A stretch of DNA of 64,000 nt from NCBI GenBank assembly GCA_002077065.1, contig NAJO01000003.1, positions 1,178,001 to 1,242,000 on the forward strand. Reading direction: 5' to 3'. The notes below the pieces were generated by a model. The model made no database searches and was not told the DNA's origin. It was given only the letters and a program-made list of their open reading frames with translations. Made by a program: the position numbers and the translations under genes. Positions 1-10,900 of the stretch are shown here, in pieces (position 1 is the first letter of the stretch; every line of letters starts with the position of its first letter). Origin of the DNA: Cryoendolithus antarcticus. Taxonomy: Eukaryota > Ascomycota > Dothideomycetes > Cladosporiales > Cladosporiaceae.

Positions 1-759
1 GGTACACCTCCTTCATCCTCCGGGTCTGGCTTTGTTGCAGGCTTCGGTGCAGGTTTGGGAGCGAGTTGCTTTCGCTGAAGTGTCTCCACGAGATGATCTG
101 CCTCTTCTTGCTCCTCGATTGCAAACACAGCTCGATACACTCCCAGCGACGTATTCGACGGCAACTTTGACGAAGTGAACCACATCAACGGCGCCTTCCC
201 TGCGCCCTGCTTCCGCTGCTTCGTTGGCGCATCTTCAGCATCTCCATTTGTAACTTTGGCTTGCCGCCTGAGCAGTGCACTCAGCGTGCTATCTTTCGTC
301 TTACCTCCTTCCTCGCCCTCATCTGAGTCGTCTGACTCATCTGTGTCTGAGCCCGACAAGCTCTCATCCAGCTTCTCAACCAAACGCTCGAACTCACTCT
401 CAGTGACAGCTTCCCGTCCTCGCAGCTTCAGCTTCAGATTGTACGCATGCAGATCCGAGCGCACATGGCTTCTCTGGTCAAGCACTGTTGGGAAGGACTG
501 GCCACATAGCGTGCATGCGGTCGCCGATGTCGAACTGCCGTTGGTTGTTTCACTACTCTCTAAGGGAGTCGTGGGTCTCGAAGTGTGTGGTCCGTCTCCT
601 AAGGGAGCCGCACTTGGCTGCGTCTTCAGCTGGAGTGTATAGAGAAGCTCTTCGGGCAAGTCGAACACTGACTAGAGTCAGCGGTGCTTGATAGCCCTAA
701 GGAGAATACTTGCCGTATAGTGGCCGCTGGAGCAGCTTGTCGACTGGCTGTTGAGCCAT
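1..759 (-). CDS. VMS1: Vms1/ANKZF1-type peptidyl-tRNA hydrolase, 5' part only
   Basis: The gene runs off the left edge, so only the N-terminal ~237 residues are present (exons 759-714 and 667-1). A C2H2 finger is visible with C67, C70, H83 and H89, followed by the family's 'LHAYNLKLKLRGR' and 'TESEFERL' blocks and an acidic Ser/Asp stretch. The last visible part, around 'PLMWFTSSKLPSNTSLGVYR', looks like the start of the VLRF1 release-factor domain. In known members this protein works with Cdc48 in ribosome quality control and cleaves stalled peptidyl-tRNA, notably at mitochondria. The intron (713-668, 46 bp) has a GC donor (GCAAGT) and a TCAG acceptor; splicing restores 'RPLYVFDLPEELL', which fits the family N-terminus. 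The catalytic region and any ankyrin or VIM segment lie outside the window. It is head-to-head with the zinc transporter gene. Confidence 0.85.
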
Positions 760-1154
760 GGTGGAGGTTTCCAGTCTAGATGTTGTGCCTGATCTATGGG
801 TGTCAGGCCTAAGTATGATGCATCATCGCAGTCACCATAGATCATCTGGACTCATATTTCCCATTGCTCAATCACATGATGTCACAGTTTCCGGCTGACT
901 CAGCGAGAACGAAGCACCTTGATGGATAGCGAAGGTCCAGGCATAGTCGTGATGTCGATGTCAATAGCACAACCATCGCGACTCTCAACTCGACGATCTA
1001 CGCAATCACCTAGACCTGGTCTTGTACCTCCCGGAAGTCCCTCCACCTGCTACCATTCTGATAGTACGACAGACCAGGAGACTCATTCAAACATCAGGAA
1101 ACTTTGCGGCTATCTGCTCACAGTGGCGCGGCTACCTACAGGAATCTGCCCATC
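760..1154. promoter_or_regulatory. shared divergent promoter VMS1/ZRT3
   Basis: This 395-bp gap separates two divergent start codons. It holds a 12-bp perfect palindrome, ATGATGCATCAT, at 815-826 and an AP-1/Gcn4-like palindrome at 894-904. No convincing ORF lies here. Promoter function is inferred from position only. Confidence 0.5.
894..904. promoter_or_regulatory. Gcn4/CpcA-type site (GCTGACTCAGC)
   Basis: The 11-bp sequence is a perfect odd palindrome around TGACTCA (896-902), the classical fungal bZIP (Gcn4/CpcA) recognition element. It sits about 135 bp upstream of the VMS1 ATG and 250 bp upstream of the ZRT3-like ATG. Binding is inferred from the motif alone. Confidence 0.4.
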
Positions 1155-2696
1155 ATGGGTCTCTCCAACGATGAACGAGGATGGGTCATGACTAGTCTGA
1201 GCGGCATCGCCTGCGTACTAGGAGCCTCCATCATCTGCGTCGATCTCATCATCCGGCAATTTCCTGGAAAACGGGACTTTCGAATTCAGGATAGCGATAC
1301 CTTCTTGTCACTATCGCTCAGCTTAAGCTTCGGCGTAATGCTCTTCTCGGCGCTGTATAGTATGCTGCCATCCGCTAAGACGAGTCTGGTCAATGATGGC
1401 TTCTCTGCGAAAGCAGCTGCTTGGATCTTGATCATGTGCTTCATTGGGGGCGTAGTGGGGATCCAGCTTTTGTCGCGGGTCATGCATCGTTTCATTCCCT
1501 CGCATGTTGTCGACTGCGAGCACAATCACGAGGAAAACGAGGTTCCCAAGGAGAATGGTCATGTGCATGACGATGAAGCCCCGCGACGACCACTCAACAG
1601 ACCAAGGAACAGCTCCTTACCTGGGCACACGCCGCTCGGACCTAAGACGCCGCGTGCAGCGTCAAGGCAGACGTCTTACTTCCATGGTCATGGTGGACCT
1701 CATGCAGTGACGCGTTCGACGACTGAGAACAGCGTGTTCCCCAGCAACGCGGCAAGTCGGCTGGCTCACATCGACTCGCAATCACGGCGGCCATCATTAC
1801 AACAGCGTTTGACGACCGGCATATCACAGTTGACATCCAACAAGAAGGAGAGCTGCGACTGTGATGGTCCCTGCTACGGCTTCAGCGATCCCTGCGGATC
1901 AGACTGCTTCAAGAAGATCAACGCACGAGGTGGCATCCGCGGCTCCCTGCGGAACGGCAGTCTCTCCTCACGTCCACCTATGAGCAAGAGCGCCACCATG
2001 ACCTTCCAACCCACAACCGAAACCTCACCTCTGCTCGGCAACATCTCCGAGGAACCTCGTCCAGCAGATAACCACCAGAGCCAGACCGACGGCCCTCAGT
2101 TACCCCAACACAGTCCCCATGCCACGTCCGCGGACTCCTTAGCCGACCTCCACAAGACGCACTCGAATGAAACATCCTCCTCCCACGCCCCCGATCTCCA
2201 CCACCACCACGTCCCTACGAACGCCTTCCTGAGCATAGGTCTCCAAACCTCCCTTGCCATAGCCCTACACAAACTTCCCGAAGGCTTCATCACCTACGCC
2301 ACGAACCACGCCAACCCACGGCTAGGCTTCTCCGTCTTCCTCGCACTCTTCATCCACAACATCACCGAAGGCTTCGCCATGGCCCTCCCGTTATATCTAG
2401 CCCTAAACTCCCGCGCAAAAGCAATGGCGTGGAGTCTAGCACTCGGCGGGTTGAGTCAGCCTGTCGGTGCTGGAGTAGCGGCGCTCTGGTTTAAGATCGC
2501 TGGGACGGAGGGAAAGTGGGCGCCTAGTGAGGGCGTGTATGGGGCTATGTTCGCTGTTACGGCGGGGATCATGGCGAGTGTGGCTTTGCAGCTCTTTGGG
2601 GAGAGCTTGGAGTTGACGCATTCGAGGGGATTGTGCATGATTGGGGCGTTTACGGGGATGACTATACTCGGGATTTCGAGTGCGCTGACGGCTTGA
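1155..2696 (+). CDS. ZRT3: Zrt3-like ZIP-family vacuolar zinc transporter
   Basis: This is a 513-residue ORF with no visible intron. The start is the ATG of 'MGLSNDERGWVM'; upstream in-frame sequence has no ATG before a non-ATG codon at 1104. Three hydrophobic segments near the N-terminus are followed by a long hydrophilic loop (about residues 110-365) rich in His and Ser/Pro, containing a Cys-rich patch around 'CDCDGPCYGFSDPCGSDC'. The C-terminal third carries the ZIP signature helices 'ALHKLPEGFITYATNHA' and 'LFIHNITEGFAMALPLYL', with the His/Glu residues expected to bind metal. Yeast Zrt3 is of similar length and releases stored zinc from the vacuole. The match to the Zrt3 branch rests on length, loop position and the HKLPEG motif; other ZIP branches are less likely. 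Confidence 0.82.
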   Translation: MGLSNDERGWVMTSLSGIACVLGASIICVDLIIRQFPGKRDFRIQDSDTFLSLSLSLSFGVMLFSALYSMLPSAKTSLVNDGFSAKAAAWILIMCFIGGVVGIQLLSRVMHRFIPSHVVDCEHNHEENEVPKENGHVHDDEAPRRPLNRPRNSSLPGHTPLGPKTPRAASRQTSYFHGHGGPHAVTRSTTENSVFPSNAASRLAHIDSQSRRPSLQQRLTTGISQLTSNKKESCDCDGPCYGFSDPCGSDCFKKINARGGIRGSLRNGSLSSRPPMSKSATMTFQPTTETSPLLGNISEEPRPADNHQSQTDGPQLPQHSPHATSADSLADLHKTHSNETSSSHAPDLHHHHVPTNAFLSIGLQTSLAIALHKLPEGFITYATNHANPRLGFSVFLALFIHNITEGFAMALPLYLALNSRAKAMAWSLALGGLSQPVGAGVAALWFKIAGTEGKWAPSEGVYGAMFAVTAGIMASVALQLFGESLELTHSRGLCMIGAFTGMTILGISSALTA

Positions 2697-3041
2697 TGAG
2701 TATACGATATTGACGAGGCGGTACTGGGGCACGGGAATAGATGGGAATTTGTCTCGGGTTGGCTATGCAAGCGCTGCCCTATGTGTTAGTATTGGCATAT
2801 GTTGCATCTCCTAAGATCAGGCCAGGGATGTCTTCTGAGACGACCACAGGAATGGGATGAATTACTTCCATCGAGCTCATCCCTCTCTACTACCATAGCT
2901 CACTTCACTTCGAACGGAGCCTCGGCAAACCTTATCTCCGAAACGGCCCCACCACGAACCACCAACACCCCAAGGCTCCGTCTCACTGCACTCGCCCTTC
3001 TCCCCATCTTCGTTCACGTGGCCTCAGTAGCACCGCCCAGC
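2697..3041. other. intergenic region upstream of the F-box-like gene
   Basis: About 345 bp between the ZRT3-like stop and the preferred start of the next gene. An in-frame ATG at 2799 would extend that gene by 81 residues, but the extension is low-complexity and lacks family motifs. Nothing else is seen. Confidence 0.4.
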
Positions 3042-4301
3042 ATGCCCCACCCCTCCCCTTCCCTCAACTTCCTCACCCTTCCTCCCGAAATCCGCGAACA
3101 AGTCTACACCCTCATCTGCCGCCCCTCCGAGTCCCGCTCCATAGACGAAGAAGGCTACACAGCCTACGACTTCCGCCCAGCACTCAGCCTCTTCCGCATC
3201 AATCGTCAAATCCACGACGAAGCCAACAAAGTCTTCTACTCGCTCAACACTTTCGCACGCGTCGAAACGCCCTGGCAGCAGTCCCGCGAGCATCTACAAT
3301 TCGAAGGCGATGTGCCAACTGTGATACGCAATGGCGCAAAGTTCACGAAGCATAGACTGGTCGTCGGGATCGACGCGCCGGCTTACGAGGACGAGGGAAG
3401 GGAGAGGGAGACATATGTCGTTCACGCGGACGATCTGGGGAAGATTGGACACACGTGGTGGTTAGCTGGTCTGTCGCATCCGGCGCTGAACCCGAATTTA
3501 CGCTTGACGCTCGAGTTGAGGGATCCCTTCTCGCCTGAGTGGGAGACGCCGTTTATGGCTAAGGCGATGCAGAGGAAGTTGCTGGAGCCTTGGGGGAAGG
3601 TGAGGGGGTTGGTTGATTTTAGGGTTGTGGGGCAGATCACGCCGTATGCGTCGTTGTTGGCGGGTGTCAAAGCTGCGCAGATTGACGCGGAGCCAAGCGT
3701 GGAATCCTGCCTCTCCGAATGCGTCCGCCTCAAAGCCCTCGGCAACGACGCCTTGAAACGCGGCACACTCCACGTCAACGACGCCTCAAAACAACGCGCC
3801 GCATACCACGAAGCCCTAGACTTCTACACGCAAGCCTGGGCCGCAATCCACATCACCATCCGACAGCACCAACGGCACATCCACGCCGACGCCTTCTACG
3901 CCCGCACCCTCACCCACCCCCCCTACGCTGCCAAATCCGCCCAATCCGAGCGCCTAACCCTGCGCATCCAACTCGTAGCCAACACCTGCCTAGCATACCT
4001 CAAGCTTTCACAATCCCAGGAAGCGAAATTCTGGGGCATGCGCACGATCCGCACATTACGGGAGGCGTTCGGGGTGCCGGATGGGGTGGAGCTGGCGCCT
4101 GAACAGGAGGCGGCCACGGGGTTGGAGGCGGGGAAGGAGATGGGGAGGGTGTATTATCGGACTGCGGTTGCTTGTTTGGAGTGCGGGGAACGGCAGGAGG
4201 CGAGAAGGCTGTTGGCGGTGGCGAAGATCTATTTACCCGGGGAGGGGGATCAGAGGGCTATTGAGAAGGTGGAACAGGGCTGTGCGCTCAGGGTCGGGTA
4301 A
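3042..4301 (+). CDS. F-box/2EXR-like N-terminus with TPR-like C-terminus, hypothetical
   Basis: The preferred start is ATG 3042 (419 residues), because it places 'LNFLTLPPEIREQVYTLI' right at the N-terminus, as in the many dothideomycete F-box-like/2EXR proteins; ATG 2799 is the alternative (500 residues). The first ~110 residues show the LPxEIR...FRINRQIHDEA pattern. After about residue 225 the sequence becomes helical with TPR-like spacing ('LKALGNDALKRG', 'YHEALDFYTQAW', 'RLTLRIQLVANTCLAYL', 'VYYRTAVACLECGERQEARRL'). The combination suggests a scaffold with protein-protein contacts, but no substrate can be named. It converges with MRH4. Function unknown. Confidence 0.65.
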   Translation: MPHPSPSLNFLTLPPEIREQVYTLICRPSESRSIDEEGYTAYDFRPALSLFRINRQIHDEANKVFYSLNTFARVETPWQQSREHLQFEGDVPTVIRNGAKFTKHRLVVGIDAPAYEDEGRERETYVVHADDLGKIGHTWWLAGLSHPALNPNLRLTLELRDPFSPEWETPFMAKAMQRKLLEPWGKVRGLVDFRVVGQITPYASLLAGVKAAQIDAEPSVESCLSECVRLKALGNDALKRGTLHVNDASKQRAAYHEALDFYTQAWAAIHITIRQHQRHIHADAFYARTLTHPPYAAKSAQSERLTLRIQLVANTCLAYLKLSQSQEAKFWGMRTIRTLREAFGVPDGVELAPEQEAATGLEAGKEMGRVYYRTAVACLECGERQEARRLLAVAKIYLPGEGDQRAIEKVEQGCALRVG

Positions 4302-4577
4302 GGGAGGGGGGGGGCGTTCGGCGTGGGCGTGAGTTCGTGTCAAAAGGCGCGGTGGGCATGAGTTACCTGCCGATGGAGCAGGGGCTGTCGTGATGTGACC
4401 TGAATGTCTGTAAAACGGTGATAACGTATCCCCGTGAGCAGCGCATCCGACAAGGCTGGTCTCTATGTTGCTAATTCGTATGGTACACTCTATCTTACAT
4501 CGACTGTTATGCCGGCCGTATCGTGTTATCGGCTCTCCCATATCTTACAACAGTGAGACCCTTTGTCCTTGTTCGCG

Positions 4578-6404
4578 CTAGATCAACGCAACACCCTTGA
4601 ACATGCCCTCCCTCACCTCTCTGACAACATCCTTACGATCTCCTCTCCCAACCAGCACGATGCCTCTACCTCTCCTGCCCATCCTCCCAACTCTGCCAAG
4701 TCGGTGAATGAAATCGATACTCGTATGCGGCACCGTGTAAAGGATCACAGTCTTCGCGGCTGTGGTGTCTATACCGCGTGACGAGATGTCGGTCGTGACG
4801 AGTACTTTGACGGCAGACTTTGGTGTAGAGGCGAGAGCATCGTCGGTCCCAGGTGAGACAGATGTGGTGGAGCCGGGCGTCGGGGGTGTCGTAAAAGCAG
4901 CCAGGGTCTCCTGGCCCTTCCGATCCGCACTATCCCTCGACAGCGGCGTGGCATCGATCCCCTTCGCCTTCAAATACCCAGCCAACTCATCAGCCTTCTC
5001 GCGTTCGTTCACAAACACCAAGATCCGATGCTCTCTGCTCTCGGTTGCCTCGGCAGCCTCTTTGCCAATGTCCCAGATGACCTGCGCGCAAGCCAGATCG
5101 CGGTTGCCTTGGTAGGGGATCTTGTCAATGTCCACGACTGTGAGCTGTACGCGGCGGGGTATGGCGTGGAGGTTCGGAGTGGTGAGGCGGCGGATCTCGG
5201 GGTAGCGTTTGTGCAAGTAGGAATCCAGGCTTCGCGGTATCGTAGCCGAGCAAAGGATCAGCTGATGCAATGAGGGATTGCAGCGGTCGATGATCGAGCT
5301 CGTTAGTGGCGAGAAGGAGCGATCGAGTAGTGAATCTGCTTCGTCTATCACCAAGTGCGACACACGAGAGAGAACGTTCGGGTCGCTTTCGGTGATGCTG
5401 TTCAGTAGATGCGGCGTCGAGACGACGACATCTATCCCTGCCGGCGAGAAGAGGCGGGATCGAATTACTGTGGCGGTGGAAGAAGCGCTGATCATTGCTG
5501 AGCGGAACTTGATCGTGTGAGAGAGGGCCTTGAGCAGGGCACCGACTTGTGCGACGAGCTCGGCGGTGGGGACGAGGATGATAGCTCTGGGGCGGCCGGT
5601 AGTAGGATGCGGATCATCGACCTCGGGCGTCAATTCGAAGGCGTTGGGCCGTGTGGGCTCTGCTTTACGAGCTTCGGCCGCTTCACGCTCGGCTTCTGTC
5701 GCTTCGGCGCGTTTGAGAGCATCGATGATGGGCAGGATGTAAGCTAGTGTTTTGCCGGAGCCGGTTTCAGCGGCGAGAAGGAAGTGCTGGACCTCTTTCT
5801 TCGCATCCAGATCGACCTCATGTTTCCGTCTTCGCTTCTTGCCGTCCTCTGTACCCAGTAGTGCCGGGATCGCAAGCCTCTGAATCGGTGTAGGTGTAAC
5901 AACATTCAGCCCTCCCAACGCCTGTACAGGTACCGAGTCCTTGATTGCAGGCAGTAGATCAAAGTCCTCAAATGCATCTCGATCCACCAACTCTAATTTC
6001 GTCCGTCCCCTCTTCTCATACGGAATAGTCGCCAACGCCCTCTGCATTTTCAGCGCCTTCATGGGCTCCTTATTCCTCTCATCACGCCCACTCCCCTTCA
6101 CAAACCTCCCGCCTCGCTTCTGCGCAGCCGACGAGACTTTCCTCGCAGCTACAAGCTCGCGCGGCGGCGTCGTGACATTCATGCCGTTGAACGGACTGTT
6201 GCGGCTCTTCCGCACGATCGGCCGGCCTCCTTCGTCCTTTCGTTGGGGTCCGCGTTCGACTCGCGGGGACAGTTCCATGCGCGAAGGCTGTCGCTTCTTT
6301 TGCAGCGTCGCTACGCTTCGTGTAGTTTGCCATAGTGGGCGGAAGACGTTGGCGACTGCTTGCGCTTCGCAAAATGGGCAGAGGGAGGAGGAGAGGCGCA
6401 GCAT
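4578..6404 (-). CDS. MRH4: mitochondrial DEAD-box RNA helicase Mrh4
   Basis: 608 residues, single exon. The start chosen is the first true ATG (6404, 'MLRLSSSLCPF'); upstream in-frame sequence offers only a GTG. The first ~45 residues are basic, Ser/Thr-rich and almost free of acid, fitting a mitochondrial presequence. Helicase motifs appear in order: 'TPTPIQ' (170-175), motif I 'AAETGSGKT' (211-219), Ia 'PTAEL' (279-283), II 'DEAD' (354-357), III 'SAT' (386-388), and near the C-terminus the arginine-finger motif VI 'HRLGRVGRMGRRGRG'. The insertion between motif I and Ia and the overall length fit Mrh4, which in yeast is needed for mitochondrial large-subunit ribosome assembly. Head-to-head with the SDR gene across 211 bp. 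Confidence 0.85.
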   Translation of the reverse strand: MLRLSSSLCPFCEAQAVANVFRPLWQTTRSVATLQKKRQPSRMELSPRVERGPQRKDEGGRPIVRKSRNSPFNGMNVTTPPRELVAARKVSSAAQKRGGRFVKGSGRDERNKEPMKALKMQRALATIPYEKRGRTKLELVDRDAFEDFDLLPAIKDSVPVQALGGLNVVTPTPIQRLAIPALLGTEDGKKRRRKHEVDLDAKKEVQHFLLAAETGSGKTLAYILPIIDALKRAEATEAEREAAEARKAEPTRPNAFELTPEVDDPHPTTGRPRAIILVPTAELVAQVGALLKALSHTIKFRSAMISASSTATVIRSRLFSPAGIDVVVSTPHLLNSITESDPNVLSRVSHLVIDEADSLLDRSFSPLTSSIIDRCNPSLHQLILCSATIPRSLDSYLHKRYPEIRRLTTPNLHAIPRRVQLTVVDIDKIPYQGNRDLACAQVIWDIGKEAAEATESREHRILVFVNEREKADELAGYLKAKGIDATPLSRDSADRKGQETLAAFTTPPTPGSTTSVSPGTDDALASTPKSAVKVLVTTDISSRGIDTTAAKTVILYTVPHTSIDFIHRLGRVGRMGRRGRGIVLVGRGDRKDVVREVREGMFKGVALI

Positions 6405-6615
6405 TTGGAGGGGTATATCACGATGGTCTGGCACTCCCGAAGCAGAGGATGTCTTTCATTCCGAATTGAGCTAGCGTGCTTTCCAGACGCATACATTACC
6501 ATGCCCATCATCGATGATGATTGAGCGACTATCAGTACCAATGCGATTCTCGTAGCTCTCAGCCATCCGATTGAATGATCTCCTCACCTGTTGTCGCAAT
6601 CGTCTGCCTATTTCA
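6405..6615. promoter_or_regulatory. shared divergent promoter MRH4/SDR
   Basis: A 211-bp gap between divergent ATG codons. No strong known element is seen. Promoter role is inferred from the head-to-head arrangement. Confidence 0.45.
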
Positions 6616-7668
6616 ATGGCTACTCCAAAAGTCATCATAGTCACCGGTGCCGTATGCTTCCCAACTCATCCAACGATCCATCATCACATCCGACTAACAC
6701 CACCTCCCAGAATCGCGGCATCGGCCTCGCAATCTGCAAACGCATCCTCACAAGCCAACCCTCCATATCCCCTCTCAAGCTCTTCGCTGCCTCTCGCGCA
6801 GGTGTAGACTTAGGCCTCCAGTCCAATCACGCCACCCGCTCAGTAATTTACCCCAAACTCGACATTTCCGACAAGAAATCCGTTCGAGATTTCGCAGAAG
6901 AGGTCTCGCAGTACGGGAGTGTCGATGTACTAATCAACAATGCCGGCGTCAACCTCGACAACGAGTATAATTACGAGAACGCAAAGAAGACGATAGATGT
7001 GAATTACTATGCAACGGTAGATGTATGTAGCCTCCTCTCATATCCAGCATCGATCACCGACGCTCTCCACCTTCTCTTATACCTTTACTTCGTCCGATAC
7101 CATTTCCCACCATCCCTCCCCAACGATCCCGTTGACAAGCACATCACACTCACTTCGCAGCCTTTGAGCCTGACATCGACTCCAGATGTGCCAAACCTTC
7201 ATCCCCCTCCTCTCCTCCTCGGGTCGAATCGTAAATCTCTCCTCAGTAGCCTCCTCCCTACACCCATACCCCGAACCTACCCGCGCCAAATTCCGCGACC
7301 CAACAAACAATCTCGAAACCCTGAGCGACATGGCAGACGCCTTCCTCCAATCAGTGCAGTCCGACAAAGAAGTAGAGTCCGGCTTTGGTCCTCCCAACCG
7401 CAGCTACAGTGTCTCCAAATCCCTCCTCAACGCCGCAACCGCAATACTGGCAAAGCAGACACCGGGTCTGGTGATCAACGCTTGTTGTCCCGGATGGGTA
7501 GCGACGGATATGGGCGTTCTGGTTGGGGCGAAACCGCCTAAGACGCCGGAACAGGGCGCGAGTGTGCCTTTGAACCTCGCTTTTGGGGACTTGGGAGGCG
7601 TGACGGGGAGGTATTGGGCGAATTCGAGTATTCGGGGGAAGGGGGAGGGGGAGGTGCAGGAATGGTAG
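6616..7668 (+). CDS. short-chain dehydrogenase, carbonyl-reductase type
   Basis: Three exons (6616-6651, 6711-7022, 7186-7668) give 276 residues, the normal length for carbonyl-reductase-type SDRs. Intron 1 (59 bp) interrupts the cofactor loop; splicing creates 'VTGANRGIG' (9-17). Further SDR marks are 'NNAG' (about 88-91), the catalytic Ser region 'GRIVNLSS' (about 129-136), the catalytic 'YSVSK' (Y190, K194) and 'CCPGWVATDM'. The long stretch between Ser and Tyr is typical of the CBR1-like NAD(P)H branch, which reduces carbonyl substrates; the actual substrate cannot be read. Intron 2 (7023-7185, 163 bp) is longer than most here. Convergent with BUD4. Confidence 0.85.
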
Positions 7669-7923
7669 GCGGGCACGGGGATGGGGATGGGGAGGGAGAG
7701 GAAAGCAAGGGGGGAAGGGTGTAAGATATATGCACTTCTTTTTGCTTGATGTAGTGTACAGAAAAGCCGTGGAGCATGACCGTAACGACCGACCCTAACG
7801 AACTCCCGCCGTCCGATCCAACCCAAGAAAAACATGTATGAAAACCATCTCATCTTCTTCTTCATCATCTCAACGTCCTCAATTCTCTCCGCAAAACTAC
7901 CATGACAATCATAGCCCATCCGC

Positions 7924-10900
7924 CTAGAAAATCATACTCTTCACCGCATCCCTCGTCCGATGTCCCTGCCTAGCAGCCAACGGCGGCGTGCTAGGCCTCT
8001 TAACCCCATGCGCAGACTTCACAGGACTACTCGGCACACTCTTGCTCCCTCCACCAACCGGCTTGCGATCGCTCGTCTGCCTCGCTACAGCAGGCCTTGC
8101 ATCCTCTTTCCTCACAGCATCACCAGCAGCGGGCTTGCCAGTCAGCTTCTCGCGGGCGAGAACAAGATCGGTCCAGCCTCGTCGCTTCGTAGCGTCTTCT
8201 TTTCGCCCCACGACTTGCGCAAGCACGGCCATCCACTCCTCTTTCTCGGCTTTGGAGTCGGCGTAGAAATCTATCGTCTCGCCGTTCGCGAAGCGGATCC
8301 GGAAGCCTTCTTCGACGTACTGGTACCCCTCGTCTTCTTCCGCGAAAGCACTCTTGCGCCGCCCGGAGGCCTTGACCGGCGAAGAAGATTTGGTCGGCGA
8401 GGCAGTGGGGTCCGCGACAAGTGTCCTACGGTCGTCAACGAGACGGGAGGCTTTGGAGAGGTTTATGACGGCGCGCTTTTGGTGCGTGTGTTCATGGTAG
8501 GCTGTGAGGCGGGGGCCGGAGAGGGTGAAGAATCGGCGCCGCCAGTGCTGTGAATGCATATCAGTGATATGACCTGAGATTGTGGGAGGAAGGGGGCACT
8601 CACGACACAATCACCACCCTGCTGGCTCAAGTGGCCCTCAAAGCTCACTTCAGGCTTCACCTCACTCGCCCTGCCGATTTCCCGAATTGCAGAGGACATA
8701 CTCTTCGGCATCTCTTCATCAGTGCAGTCCTTCGGTCGCGGCACATACAACAGCTGCAACTCCAACGCGCCGATGACATAAGGCGGCTTCCTCACACCGC
8801 CAGCTTGAGTCCCACGCTTACTGCGCACACTATTGACGATCTGGGCGTTCTTCTCAAGAGCCCATTCGTTATAGCAGGGTACATCTACAGTCAGTGGACG
8901 GCCGAAACAGCGCTCCTCGTGGGAAGCGAGGTTGATGTAGGATCGCGCGAAGGAGCCATCAGCAGCGTTAACGAGATCGTGGAGTTTGTCCCACGCCGAG
9001 GGTGGCACAGACGCCCGCTTGCGCGCTGCTGTTTCCTCTTGCACGCGCCGGTGCTCGGCTTCCTCAGCTGCGCGCTCATTGCGTTCACGCTCAGCGCGTT
9101 TGCGAGGCGACATGAGGAGGCGGGAGACCACAGACTGCTTCTGGGAGTGCGTGCTCTTCGTCGGCGAGGCCGGCGCAGGCACTGGTGGAGGAGCCTGCTT
9201 GGGCGGCAGCTTAGTGTTAAGGGTGAGTTGGAACTCCAGATCGTTGTGCACGACCAGCTCGAACTCTTGTCCGATAGGTGCAGTCTTGCCCAGCTCAAGT
9301 GGCGCGGTCGTGACGCAGTGCAGGCCGTTGTCGAGGGTGAGCTTGAAGTAGATGCGGTCGTTGGCTGGCATTGGGAGATCCAAGTTCTTTACGCCCACGA
9401 CTTTTACGAAGAGACGCCCCTTCTCAACGCCTTCTGACACCTCCTCGTCTAGGCTCCCAGTACCAGTGGCATTCTCAGAGACGACGCCAAGTGCGCTCTC
9501 CTGTCCGGGAAGCGGCGGTGCCGGCTCAGTGATCGTGTTCTGCGCACTAGCGTTGCGCACGCTCTTCCGCCTCGACGCGCCGTTCCAAGGTTCGATCTTG
9601 AGGAACTGCTCAGCGCTGGGCTTGCGAGGACTGCCCTTAGCGCCACGCGAACTTCCACGCCTAGGAGGCTCCATGGTGGAAGCAGTCGCATCGGTGCTGC
9701 TGCCGGAGATGTTGCGATTGGAAGCAATGACCACCTTGGTGTTCTGTCGCATGAGGTAGCCCTTCTGTTGGCGGATAGGTACGTTAGCACCAGCGCTGTA
9801 GTTGTGCGGAGAGAAGGGTGTTGGTCCAGCAGGCTGTGGGTCGTGCACGCAAGACTCAACTTGAGACTGCGGGTTGCGTGTAAAGTTCAGAGGTGGGAAT
9901 GAAATGGGAGTACCAACCTGCTGATCCTGGATCACCTTGTCGAACGCCTCATCGAGCCCCCAGCCCTCACCTTCAACAGCCGGAATGTCGAGATCAAGCT
10001 GGTGACGTTTACTCTGGCGTCGCTTCTTGGGGCTCTCGGTCGCAGTGGCGGCAGATTCAATGGCACCGAGTGCGGAGTCGGTCTTACTACTGTCGCTGCT
10101 AGAGGAGTGAAGGCTGCGTTCAGAGGACTCCTGATACGCCTCTGGAATTGCAGGGACTGGCTCGAAGGGCGTATCGAAGTCCAACATCGCCTCAAAATCA
10201 GCGCGAGCACCCGATGGACGGGCCTTAAGCTTGCCGCCAGTCTTGATCGTAGCTTTGCGTTCTGGAACCATCGGCTCCTCATACACAGGCGAAGGCACTG
10301 GCGGAGAGACCGCTTTCGATTCCTGCAACTGATCAAGTTGGGCATCATCGTACTGCTCGTAGCTGTCGGCATCGCTGGAGTGGTGAATGACAGAATTTGG
10401 CGTGCCCGGAGGTGATAGATCAGCGCCTGCGTAAGGTGCACGCGGCAGCGACAGCACATCTTGGAGACCAACCGAGGGCTGCAGGACAGGTACAGCAGTA
10501 TTGTCGAGCTTCAACGTGCTCTCATTGGAAGGTGGAGGCGAAGGCGTGATGTACCTGTCCATGCCGAAGCTGTAGTCATTCGTGCTGAGGTACTGCGGCA
10601 GGCTCATGAAGCCTCCGCTGACCTGCTTTGGCTTTATCTCTGCAAGAGTCGGCGTAGAGTAGTCCTTGACGGTCAAGAGCTGCATAGCATCTTGTAGGGT
10701 CTCCCTGCCGTCCTCGGGTACTGGGGACTGCTTTTGGTGGAAGACAGTGCCTTCAAGCTCGGGCTCCATGGAAGAGTACTTGCTGCCGTCGGACGCGTTG
10801 CTCTCGCTTTCATCGCGCATTGGGTGATGGATGACAGAGGACTGTCTCTCGTAGTCGTCTAATCGGGCCGGTGAGCGCGGTGATTGCAGAACTTGCACTT

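Noticed and set aside
8580..9437. 285-codon open frame antisense to BUD4
   Set aside because: Lies opposite the conserved anillin-homology coding region and its intron; shadow of codon bias.
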